Shown: in pieces, positions 37,712 to 44,600 of the stretch | Layout of the letters: every line of letters starts with the position of its first letter | Numbering within the stretch: the first letter of the stretch is position 1 | NCBI GenBank assembly: GCA_963765075.1 | Contig: CAVXVA010000003.1 | Coordinates: forward strand, 186,001-250,000 | DNA length: 64,000 bases | DNA from: JAENVU01 sp963765075 | GTDB lineage: Bacteria; Actinomycetota; Acidimicrobiia; IMCC26256; JAENVU01 | Direction of reading: 5' to 3' | The notes under the pieces: model-generated | Database searches by the model: none | What the model was told of the DNA's origin: nothing | Seen by the model: the letters and a program-made list of their open reading frames with translations, nothing else | Program-made: the position numbers and the translations under genes

Positions 37712-38506
37712 TCAGCCTTTGGCGTTGACTGCGACGTCATCGATCACGAAGGTCACCGGATTCGCTGCGGGATCCGCGTTGTAGTTGTCGAACCTGAGCC
37801 CGGCCGCGTTGAACGGCACGAATCCGTCCGTCTGTGCGACGGTCGCGTTGACTGCGACTTTGCCGTTCACCATCCCCACAAGGTCCACGCCATTCGAACC
37901 CGAAACGCACGAGAATTCGAGACGCACAGGTTCGCGAAACGGGACGGGATCGAGTGCGGCATCCGTGATCGGCTCGGCATCGCGGCCCTCAGGGGCCTTG
38001 ACCAGGAAGACGTGAGCAGCATCCGGCGTCGTTCCGACCGCAAATCGATAGGAGTTCAGCTTCGGGCGTGGGCCCAAGCAGACCAGCGTGATCGTCCCCG
38101 AAGGCAGGGTCGTGGACCTGACCGTCGTCCCGCTGGTCGGGAGGGACGCCATGACTGCAACTCGCAGTTCATCAACGCGGCGGTGAAGGTCGAGCCAGCC
38201 AGTCCAGGAACCCTCCGCGAGCACAAGCTCATAGTGGCCATCGACGACGCGGGTCGTGCGGCCTTCGTCGCTGTTGATCGGGAAGACGGAGCATCGCTGC
38301 TCGAAGTCATCCACCACCGGCGGCACGAAGTCGCTGACGCCGGTGTAACACTGGACCTTGGGGACTCGACGGCCCGTTGAGGAGGTACTGGTCGTGCTTT
38401 CCGACTGCGAACCATCCCCACCACAGCCCACCGCGACGAACGTCGCAAGCGCAACGAACCCCACAGACAAACGGCCCAACGCCTTGAATCGCGCTCCAAT
38501 ATCCAC
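37712..38506 (-). CDS. putative lipoprotein of unknown function
   Basis: The product is 264 aa. It has an N-terminal hydrophobic segment ending in a lipobox-like A-V-G-C (Cys ~28), followed by a Ser/Thr-rich linker, as expected for an actinobacterial lipoprotein anchored outside the membrane. The body is beta-rich (L-R-F-D-N-Y-N, F-V-I-D-D-V-A-V-N at the C-terminus), like concanavalin-type or DUF1080-like sandwiches, but I do not recognise the family. It lies between two copies of the local repeat and between the tRNA-Pro fragment and the intact tRNA-Pro. Confidence 0.65.
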   Translation of the reverse strand: MDIGARFKALGRLSVGFVALATFVAVGCGGDGSQSESTTSTSSTGRRVPKVQCYTGVSDFVPPVVDDFEQRCSVFPINSDEGRTTRVVDGHYELVLAEGSWTGWLDLHRRVDELRVAVMASLPTSGTTVRSTTLPSGTITLVCLGPRPKLNSYRFAVGTTPDAAHVFLVKAPEGRDAEPITDAALDPVPFREPVRLEFSCVSGSNGVDLVGMVNGKVAVNATVAQTDGFVPFNAAGLRFDNYNADPAANPVTFVIDDVAVNAKG

Positions 38507-38550
38507 CGATCAATCATCCTGTGGCGGAACCGGACTCAACCAGAGCCATA

Positions 38551-38608
38551 GGTCCCCACACCCCCTCAGCCCGCGCACCCATCGTCATTCAGAGCCGCCG
38601 AGGGGTTA
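38551..38608 (-). repeat. imperfect short repeat, copy 3
   Basis: Best match to copy 2 at 37526. It lies 170 bp upstream of the intact tRNA-Pro and just 5' of the lipoprotein gene. Confidence 0.8.
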
Positions 38609-38720
38609 CCCAGCGCCGAAGCACCGGCCGCCGTGCATCACCGATCGGCAACCGTTGGCCCGTGATGCGCCGCAACTCACTCACGGTCGCGCCGCACCCA
38701 CGCCCTAACCTCGGGACCTT

Positions 38721-38797
38721 CGGGAAGTGGCGCAGCTTGGCAGCGCACCTGCTTTGGGAGCAGGGGGTCGCGGGTTCAAATCCCGCCTTCCCGACCA
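38721..38797 (+). tRNA. tRNA-Pro(UGG), CCA end encoded
   Basis: Acceptor CGGGAAG (38721-38727) pairs with CTTCCCG (38787-38793); A is the discriminator and CCA is encoded at 38795-38797. Anticodon stem CCTGC/GCAGG encloses loop TTTGGGA with anticodon TGG. The T arm GGGTTCAAATCCC is normal. Its first 39 bases are duplicated at 36938. Confidence 0.97.
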
Positions 38798-38837
38798 CCG
38801 TCGCCCGGCGGCGCTGATCACCAGGGCCTCTGGACGC

Positions 38838-39863
38838 TCAGGTCTTCCTGACGATGCAGGCTGCGCTGGTGACGCCGGCCGAGGATGCGGTGATGGTGGT
38901 ATTGGGCGGGTTTCCATTCGGCAACGTGAAGGTCGTCGCGCCCGAGGTCTCCGATGCCGCGATCGGGATGGTCAAGGTGGTCGGAGCCAGCGTTCCGGTC
39001 ACCGACGAGCGCGTGATCGAAATACTGCGAGCCGCGGCCTGCGGCACCGGGTTCAGGTAGGCGTCGTAGATCGTGACGCGTGAGGTGAAGGATCCGCCGT
39101 TCCCGACGATGACCGAGCCACTCGTACACGCCGGCGTCGAGGTGGTGTACCGCAGTTGGCTCGCGGTCGCTGCCGCAACGGTGACCGAAGCGGAACCCGA
39201 CCTCGTGCCATCCGTCGCGGCGAGCGTGACCGTCTCGACCTTGTAGAGCGTGATGGACGCAGAGCCGACTCCAGCAACGAAGGTGACCGATGCCGGGTAC
39301 GTCGGCGCCTGACCCGAGGGGCTCGAAGCCGGCCCGGAGAACGTGATGGTCTTCACGCCGGCGTAGCTCGTGTCGGTCGTGACTCCGTTGGTCGTCGCCG
39401 TGATGGTCGTGGTGAATGCGGTCCCCGCGGTCTTGGCCGCGGCGCCGGGAGCCACGATGAACGTGGCGTTGGCCGTCGTCCCGGTGAAGCCGGCGGTCTG
39501 GCCCGAACTCCAGTTGGATCCGATCCGCGCCTCGACGGTGTAGGTGTAGGTCGTGTTGGTCGTGAGACCGGTGTCGTTGCAGCTGAAGACCGCATCGCCG
39601 ACGGTGCAGACCGTCGCCGTCGTCGGCGCGGTACGCCGGACGACGTATTGCGTCGGGCTGACGCTGCCGCCCGTGGGCGCGGCCCATGTGATCGAGATCG
39701 AAGTTGGGCCGGTGCCTGCCGCGGCGGTCGACGTCGGCAGACCTTGCGACCGAGCACTCGAGTACCCCGAGCCGGATCCACTCGGCGACCACCCCGCGAA
39801 GGCGGCGGTCGCGCCGAATACCACGAGGGCGACGAAGATGGCGAGGGCCGCAGTACGACGCAT
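38838..39863 (-). CDS. exported fibronectin III-like domain protein
   Basis: The product is 341 aa. It has an N-terminal signal peptide (residues 1-~23) followed by F-A-G-W-S-P-S-G-S-G-S-G, nearly the same arrangement as F-A-A-W-T-V-G-G-G-G-T-G in the first gene of the operon. A fibronectin III-like domain (~45-130, S-I-S-I-T-W-A-A-P-T-G-G) and two further Thr/Ser-rich beta domains follow. There is no visible C-terminal anchor. Its start overlaps the stop of the preceding gene (TGATG), so it is the third gene of a three-gene exported-protein operon. It is probably a surface or fibre-associated protein. Confidence 0.75.
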   Translation of the reverse strand: MRRTAALAIFVALVVFGATAAFAGWSPSGSGSGYSSARSQGLPTSTAAAGTGPTSISITWAAPTGGSVSPTQYVVRRTAPTTATVCTVGDAVFSCNDTGLTTNTTYTYTVEARIGSNWSSGQTAGFTGTTANATFIVAPGAAAKTAGTAFTTTITATTNGVTTDTSYAGVKTITFSGPASSPSGQAPTYPASVTFVAGVGSASITLYKVETVTLAATDGTRSGSASVTVAAATASQLRYTTSTPACTSGSVIVGNGGSFTSRVTIYDAYLNPVPQAAARSISITRSSVTGTLAPTTLTIPIAASETSGATTFTLPNGNPPNTTITASSAGVTSAACIVRKT

Positions 39864-40411
39864 CAGCCGTCGACCGTTTCGAAACGTCGTCGGGCGACGA
39901 GGAGCAGTCCGAACACCACTGCGCCGAGGCCAATGCCAACGAGTGCGCGCACGCTGTCACCAATACCAGTGAATGCGAAGCCGCCGGTGGTCGACGATTC
40001 CGATGCCGGAACCGCGCCGACGATGACACCTTCGGCCGAGAAGGTGAGGGGAAAGACGGCGCCTTGGCATGCATTCGGCGCGCTCGCCAGCATTTGCATG
40101 CGGACCGGCACCACCGCGTCGCCTTGGGCGGGGACAACGATGTCGCCGGAGAAGGAATGGGCGATCACATTGCCGGCGAGACACGTCGGGCTGGCGTCAC
40201 CGACAATGACCGTCGCCGCCTTGACCGCGATCGCGAAGTTCTGAGGGTTGTGCACCGACACGCCTGCGGTCAGATCAGCGTTCGGATAGAGACCGGAGAA
40301 GTTGGCCGACATCGTGAAGTCGTCGGTGCCGGCTGCGCCCGCGCTCGTTCCACCCGGGGCGAGGAGTGCCACCGCGAAGATCAATGGAAGGAGCGTGAGG
40401 AGTCGTTTCAT
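39863..40411 (-). CDS. exported, wall- or membrane-anchored protein with sorting signal-like C-terminus
   Basis: The product is 182 aa. It has a signal peptide (~1-30) and a beta-rich domain (~35-135). The C-terminus reads F-A-F-T-G, a hydrophobic helix (V-G-I-G-L-G-A-V-V-F-G-L-L-L-V-A), then R-R-R, matching the LAxTG-type sorting signal used by class E sortases of actinobacteria. The beta domain resembles the product of the gene 76 bp upstream: L-Y-P-x-x-D-L, N-P-x-x-F, a Cys, V-P-A-x-G, and a second Cys in N-A-C-Q-G-A-x-F. The ATG at 40411 is preferred to one 11 codons upstream because it begins the signal peptide. Confidence 0.75.
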   Translation of the reverse strand: MKRLLTLLPLIFAVALLAPGGTSAGAAGTDDFTMSANFSGLYPNADLTAGVSVHNPQNFAIAVKAATVIVGDASPTCLAGNVIAHSFSGDIVVPAQGDAVVPVRMQMLASAPNACQGAVFPLTFSAEGVIVGAVPASESSTTGGFAFTGIGDSVRALVGIGLGAVVFGLLLVARRRFETVDG

Positions 40412-40487
40412 GACAGGAATGGACACGGGGGTCCCGAAGCGCATGACGCGCTCCGGGACCCCAGGATGTGTCCCTCAGTCGTTACGT

Positions 40488-40985
40488 TCAGCTCGCCGCC
40501 GTGAAGGTGACAGGGATGGTGAAGGTTGCGCCCTGGCAGCCGTTGTCGGACGTGTTGTCCATGGCCACCGACGGCACCGTGAACGACGCGTTGCCGCTCG
40601 CCGGGATCACCTGGGTGACCGCGGTCGTGGTGTAGGTCACGCCCGTCGTGACACAGGTCGGGTGACCCGCGTCGGCGGTTGCCGCACCATTGGCGTTCAC
40701 CGAAGTGATGGTCACCGGGAACGGGTTCGGGTTGTTGACCGTGAGGTACAGGTCGGAACCGGTGATGCCCGGGTACAGCGCAGCCGTGGTGGTGGCGACG
40801 CTGGTGGTCAGGTTCTGTGAGCTGGTGGCAGTCGCAGTACCGGTGCCGCCACCGCCGACGGTCCAGGCCGCAAACGCAGCGCTGGCACCAAGGACCGCGG
40901 TCGCGGTCAAGGCCAGAGCCGCAACCTTGCGCTTCCGGCGACGCGTGACACGACGGCCGTCGACGTGTTCGATCATTTCAGTCAT
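40488..40985 (-). CDS. exported beta-domain protein with TasA/SipW-type N-terminus (candidate fibre subunit)
   Basis: The product is 165 aa. A basic N-terminus (R-R-R-K-R-K) and hydrophobic segment end in A-A-F-A-A-W-T followed by a Gly/Thr-rich stretch, like SipW-dependent secreted proteins. The rest is one beta domain with two Cys (T-C-V-T-T-G and G-C-Q-G-A-T-F) shared with the next gene product. There is no anchor, so it may be a polymerising or released subunit. The ATG at 40985 has GGGAG seven bases upstream. It is the first gene of the operon; the region to 41110 should contain its promoter. No signal peptidase or sortase gene is in the window. Confidence 0.72.
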   Translation of the reverse strand: MTEMIEHVDGRRVTRRRKRKVAALALTATAVLGASAAFAAWTVGGGGTGTATATSSQNLTTSVATTTAALYPGITGSDLYLTVNNPNPFPVTITSVNANGAATADAGHPTCVTTGVTYTTTAVTQVIPASGNASFTVPSVAMDNTSDNGCQGATFTIPVTFTAAS

Positions 40986-41110
40986 TCGGGGACTCCCTTG
41001 TGGATTGATGGGGCCGGACAATTTCCGGCGGTCGCCAAAGGCGACTCAGCCCCTGGTCAGTCCCAATGGTCGGCACCGGCCGTCCTGACCTGAGGAAAAC
41101 TTTGGAGAAA

Positions 41111-41740
41111 TCAGTCACGTCCATGGCCGGGACGTCCGCTGTCCCTCGATCGTGCGACCTTCTTCTCCGTTTCGAGCACTTTCGCACCCAGCCGGGTGAG
41201 CTGATAGCCGACTTCGAGGCTCTCGGTCAGACCCAGCGCCTTGAGCTTGCGGACCGAGGCCTTGAACTCCGTCCGTGGCCACCCGACCGCCTCGGCGAGC
41301 TCGGTCGACACGGTCCCCGGCCGATCACCGATCAGTCGCAGCGTCGCCCGGGTCCACGGGCCACGCCGCGATCGAGCGTCCATGGCTTCGAGTTTCGCCA
41401 CGACCGCGCCGACACGCTTCGCGGTCGTCGGCGACGGCTCGGTCGGCGGACGCGGCCCGACCCGGTGGAACTCGATCCGGAACACCAGGGTGTCGTCGTC
41501 GATTGGGCCGGCATGGGCGGCGCGCGCCCGGACGGCCTCCCGATCGGCGAGGCCGGTGCGCTCGAGGTCGGCATCGGAAATCGCATGGAAGGGAAGCAGC
41601 TCGACGGTGTCGACCTCGATGACAGCCGAACCGACCGTGTAGTGCCCGCCAACCTTGGCGTGCGGCCGTTTCCACAACCGGATCGTCAAGGTGACCGTGC
41701 CGTCGGCGATCGCCGCGTGCGAGTCCTGCGTGAACTGCAT
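41111..41740 (-). CDS. ASCH-domain protein with C-terminal winged-helix region
   Basis: The product is 209 aa. Residues ~1-110 match the ASCH (PUA-like) fold, with G-T-V-T-L-T-I-R-L-W-K-R-P near the N-terminus, a G-x-x-Y/H-x-V-G-S-A turn and L-V-F-R-I-E-F at the end. ASCH domains bind RNA or modified nucleotides. Residues ~120-190 look like a winged helix (V-S-T-E-L-A-E-A-V-G-W, then L-K-A-L-G-L-T). The role is unknown; it is transcribed away from tRNA-Gly. Confidence 0.75.
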   Translation of the reverse strand: MQFTQDSHAAIADGTVTLTIRLWKRPHAKVGGHYTVGSAVIEVDTVELLPFHAISDADLERTGLADREAVRARAAHAGPIDDDTLVFRIEFHRVGPRPPTEPSPTTAKRVGAVVAKLEAMDARSRRGPWTRATLRLIGDRPGTVSTELAEAVGWPRTEFKASVRKLKALGLTESLEVGYQLTRLGAKVLETEKKVARSRDSGRPGHGRD

Positions 41741-41796
41741 GGATCCGAACGCTACGACGGGACCGGATGTGCCGCGCTGCTACCCTCTGCGGCCTT

Positions 41797-41870
41797 GCGG
41801 GTGTAGCTCAATGGTAGAGCCCCAGCCTTCCAAGCTGGCCATGCCGGTTCGATCCCGGTCACCCGCTCCA
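41797..41870 (+). tRNA. tRNA-Gly(UCC), CCA end encoded
   Basis: Acceptor GCGGGTG (41797-41803) pairs with CACCCGC (41860-41866), with discriminator T and CCA at 41868-41870. Anticodon stem CCAGC/GCTGG encloses CTTCCAA with anticodon TCC. It lies 71 bp before the left direct repeat of the integrative element. Confidence 0.97.
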
Positions 41871-41941
41871 CTCTGAATGTGCAGGTCACACCCCATGGTG
41901 CAGACCTTCACCATCGTCTGCACCGCGCGCAGATCGAGCCT

Positions 41942-41960
41942 CCGTGCCCTCTACGTGCCC
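41942..41960 (+). repeat. 19-bp direct repeat, candidate attL
   Basis: CCGTGCCCTCTACGTGCCC, itself two CGTGCCC units separated by TCTA. It recurs with one mismatch at 46311-46329, on the other side of the integrase and IS110. Confidence 0.55.
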
Positions 41961-41976
41961 TAGCGATGGCGTGGGG

Positions 41977-42264
41977 CTATTCGACTTTGAAAGTCGCGCG
42001 CAGCAACGCGAGGTCATCGACGATCAGCATCAGACTTTCGCCGGTAACACTCGATGCGTCTCCGAACCAGCGCTTCCACACCTGTTCAACAGTCGCGGTC
42101 GTTGGCGGTTCTGGGCTCAGTACCTGCTTGACGAGATCACCCACTTCGGCGTCGTACTCGTCCACTGGTGCGCCAGCCGCGATCAAGCCCTGGGGATCGC
42201 GTTTGTTGATGACCTCGCGAACGGCAGCGAATGCGTCCTTGTACCGCTCCTGGCGTTTCGTCAC
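41977..42264 (-). CDS. small protein, DUF1871-like
   Basis: The product is 95 aa from a GTG at 42264; an upstream start at 42312 would overlap the HicB-like gene by 35 bases. Residues ~15-45 read V-I-N-K-R-D-P-Q-G-L-I, then P-V-D-E-Y-D-A-E-V, the N-x-W/R-D-P-x-G-L plus D-E-Y-D pattern of DUF1871-like proteins found near toxin or immunity genes. It is the last gene of the integrase operon. Function unknown. Confidence 0.65.
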   Translation of the reverse strand: MTKRQERYKDAFAAVREVINKRDPQGLIAAGAPVDEYDAEVGDLVKQVLSPEPPTTATVEQVWKRWFGDASSVTGESLMLIVDDLALLRATFKVE

Positions 42265-42277
42265 GCGCCCGGCCCAG

Positions 42278-42481
42278 TCAGCCGGCAGGGTCCGGCGTGA
42301 ACCTGAGACCACCCGGGTCGCGATTCAGCCAGAGCGCGAGCGCTTCACGGATGCGCTCTTCCGCCTCAGTCCGAGTGAGGCCGTAGGTGTGACAACCCTC
42401 GACGCCCTTGATGTGGACGAGCCAAGCGTCGTTCTCCGTGTCGCGCTCGTAGACCGCAGTGAAGGCGGGCGGAGCGGCCAT
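42278..42481 (-). CDS. HicB-like protein without a visible HicA partner
   Basis: The product is 67 aa and has the HicB partial RNase H fold pattern: F-T-A-V-Y-E-R-D, then W-L-V-H-I-K-G-V-E-G-C-H-T-Y-G, then T-E-A-E-E-R-I-R-E-A-L-A-L-W-L. HicB antitoxins usually bind a small HicA mRNase encoded next door and carry a DNA-binding tail. Here there is no tail and no double-stranded RNA-binding HicA-like ORF nearby. The start shares a base with the previous stop (TGATG). Confidence 0.8.
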   Translation of the reverse strand: MAAPPAFTAVYERDTENDAWLVHIKGVEGCHTYGLTRTEAEERIREALALWLNRDPGGLRFTPDPAG

Positions 42482-42738
42482 CAGTGAGCGGCGGCGTTGA
42501 GCACTGCTCGAGCCGCAGGGTCTTCATGGTCGATCTGAATGAAGTGAACCTGGCCGTCATCGTCAACCGCGTCGATCCGTACGACGGACCAGAGGCCCTC
42601 GACACCCGCGATGAGAACAACCCCCGGCACGAGGGCGGCCGGCTCGAGTGCCCGATCGACCATCGACCAGTTGCGGCCTTCGTCGTCCTCGGCGTTGAGG
42701 TCGGCCCACAAATCGATTCTTGGTGCTGTCATGTTCAC
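42481..42738 (-). CDS. small acidic hypothetical protein
   Basis: The product is 85 aa with many Asp and Glu residues and no membrane segment. Its start overlaps the previous stop by four bases and its stop overlaps the HicB-like start, so it is part of one translationally coupled unit with the integrase. I do not recognise the family. Confidence 0.6.
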   Translation of the reverse strand: MNMTAPRIDLWADLNAEDDEGRNWSMVDRALEPAALVPGVVLIAGVEGLWSVVRIDAVDDDGQVHFIQIDHEDPAARAVLNAAAH

Positions 42739-43109
42739 TCCCCCGATCGCTTCGGGTTGGCAACGACGCGGTGCGCCGTACCGATGATACGACGGACCAG
42801 CTCATCGAGATCCCCGTGTACGACGTCGTAGTGCGGCGCAGCCCCGGTATCCCAGAGCTCCAGCCCGGATGCATAGAGGTCGACGGCGGCAAACAGCACG
42901 ACCCAGTCGACCCTTGGAAATCGACGGGCGATGATCGCCTCCCACCCAAGAACCGGCGTCTCGGCGAGAACTGACACGCCAAAGAACCCGTAGGCGCGGA
43001 AGTTGTCACGCGCGGTCTCGAGCAACAGATCCGGATCAAGGAGCTTCGCCCGGACGATGACCGTCGCTTCGGGTGGTGCGGCCTCGCCCCGCCGGTGCCT
43101 CTGCTTCAT
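42735..43109 (-). CDS. hypothetical protein downstream of the integrase
   Basis: The product is 124 aa, alpha/beta in pattern (F-G-V-S-V-L-A, W-V-V-L-F-A-A-V-D-L-Y-A-S-G, Y-D-V-V-H), soluble. Its start overlaps the integrase stop (ATGA). The spacing suggests a function tied to the element, but no domain is recognised. Confidence 0.65.
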   Translation of the reverse strand: MKQRHRRGEAAPPEATVIVRAKLLDPDLLLETARDNFRAYGFFGVSVLAETPVLGWEAIIARRFPRVDWVVLFAAVDLYASGLELWDTGAAPHYDVVHGDLDELVRRIIGTAHRVVANPKRSGE

Positions 43110-44212
43110 GGCCTTCCTTCTTCGATGATCCGGTCGAGCGCCTGGGCAATGACGACGTCGCGATCACGGGTGGCGTGCTGATAGCGCAGCGCGGCCGCGG
43201 CCGACGCGTGGCCCATGCGGTGCATCAGCTCACGAGTACTTGCGCCGGTCGCTGCGGTGAGGGTGTTGCAGGTGTGCCGCAGGTTGTGGAAGCGGAGACC
43301 GGTCACACCAGCCGCCTCAGCTGCGGCCGCCCACTTGGCCCACCAGTTGCGTCGGCGGATCGGTGCACCCTTCGCGCCGGTGAAGACCCGAGCGTCGTCC
43401 TCGGGACCGACGAACGCCGCCAGGTGCGCGGTCAGCTCCGGCACGAGCGCGTCAGGGATCACGAGTGTGCGTCGACCGGCCTCGGACGTCGGTGGACCGA
43501 TCAACAGCACCCCGCCCGAGAGTTCGAGCTGGCTCTCGACCACCGAGATCGTGCACGCGTCGAGGTCCACACGCGCGCGAGTCAAGGCCGCGAGTTCACC
43601 GAACCGCAGGCCGGCGAACGCCGCGGTCAACACGAGCGCACGGAACCGCGGCTTGACCGCATCGGCCGGCGCCCAGACCTGCGCAATCGTCGCAACGGGT
43701 CGCTCGGGTGTGCGCTCGACCCCCGCACCCTTGATGGTGCAGGAGTTGCGAACGATCAGCTCGTCGGCCACCGCGGTGTTGAGGATTGCTCGGAGCAGTC
43801 GGTAGCACTTGGCGATGGTCACAGTGCTTGGTGCCTGGGCGCGCAACGCCAACGCGTACCAGTGGCGCACGACCGGTGCAGCGAGCTTGCCGAGCTGTCG
43901 GTCGCCGAGCGCCGGAATCATGTGACGGTCCAAGAGCGACCGGTACAGCTCAATCGTGCGAGGGCTGAGACCGGGGCGGGACTCGAGCCAAGCGTTCGCG
44001 TACTCCGTCAGCGTGATGACGCCCGCTCGCGGGTCGACCCACGCGCCGCGGGCGATCTGCGCCTCAGTTGCCGAGAGCCAGCGATTCGCGTCGGCGATGG
44101 TCGCGAACGTCAGCCGCGCGCGATGTCGATGCCCGGACGCGTCGAGATAGCGCGCTTGGTAGCGACCTGATGGCAGCTTGCGAACGTTTCCGAAGGTGCG
44201 GCGCCGGCCCAC
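43106..44212 (-). CDS. tyrosine recombinase (phage-type integrase)
   Basis: The product is 368 aa. An N-terminal arm-binding domain (~1-55, with G-R-Y-Q-A-R-Y) precedes a SAM-like core-binding domain (~65-165) and the catalytic domain (~180-360). The conserved residues are visible: Arg in A-G-L-R-F-G-E-L, His and Arg in F-H-N-L-R-H-T, His in M-G-H-A-S and the nucleophile Tyr in L-R-Y-Q-H. The GTG at 44212 gives the standard length. It would recombine att sites, probably the 19-bp repeats. The upstream DNA belongs to IS110, so its native promoter may have been displaced. Confidence 0.93.
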   Translation of the reverse strand: MGRRRTFGNVRKLPSGRYQARYLDASGHRHRARLTFATIADANRWLSATEAQIARGAWVDPRAGVITLTEYANAWLESRPGLSPRTIELYRSLLDRHMIPALGDRQLGKLAAPVVRHWYALALRAQAPSTVTIAKCYRLLRAILNTAVADELIVRNSCTIKGAGVERTPERPVATIAQVWAPADAVKPRFRALVLTAAFAGLRFGELAALTRARVDLDACTISVVESQLELSGGVLLIGPPTSEAGRRTLVIPDALVPELTAHLAAFVGPEDDARVFTGAKGAPIRRRNWWAKWAAAAEAAGVTGLRFHNLRHTCNTLTAATGASTRELMHRMGHASAAAALRYQHATRDRDVVIAQALDRIIEEGRP

Positions 44213-44264
44213 GGCTCCTCTTCTGTCGGAGGGCTGTTCAGGCGGCGCTCGTGCGCTGCGATAC

Positions 44265-44473
44265 GGAACCCGGTCCTCGCGAGCCGCGAGCGGGTTCCTC
44301 ACCGAGCACAGTACCGAGGGGATGCGACAGCCATGATGAAGGTGCCGGTCTGGGTGGTGCTGCAGCATGATCCGGTGGTGGTCCTGCGGGTCGGGCCTGA
44401 CCCTGGTGTGCGACTGACCAACAGTGTCTTTGCGATGAATTGTCGGCCGTTCTCGCAGGACCACCTTTACCGG
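44265..44473 (+). ncRNA. candidate IS110 bridge RNA
   Basis: Two strong hairpins precede the transposase. The first (44265-44298) pairs GGAACCCG with CGGGTTCC and inside it CTCGCG with CGCGAG. The second pairs 44377-44388 with 44454-44465 (12 perfect base pairs) and continues as CCGGT (44372-44376) with ACCGG (44469-44473) across a 3-base bulge, enclosing 65 nt. IS110-group elements encode their bridge RNA in this position. The transcript ends are unknown. Confidence 0.45.
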
Positions 44474-44600
44474 TAGTGCTTCGTCCGGTCGCGTGACCTC
44501 ATAGGAACCTGTTGACCCAGACCCCTGGCTGTCATGTCCGCTACCGGTCGTGGCTCTTCTGAATGCCCCTTTGGCTGAGCGATCGGAAGGACCAACCAAC

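Noticed and set aside
41797..41870. tRNA-Gly 3' end as the attachment site of the element
   Set aside because: I found no second copy of the tRNA 3' end at the far side; only the separate 19-bp repeat recurs.
42278..42481. Complete HicAB toxin-antitoxin system
   Set aside because: No HicA-like ORF is present on either side; only the HicB-like fold can be supported.
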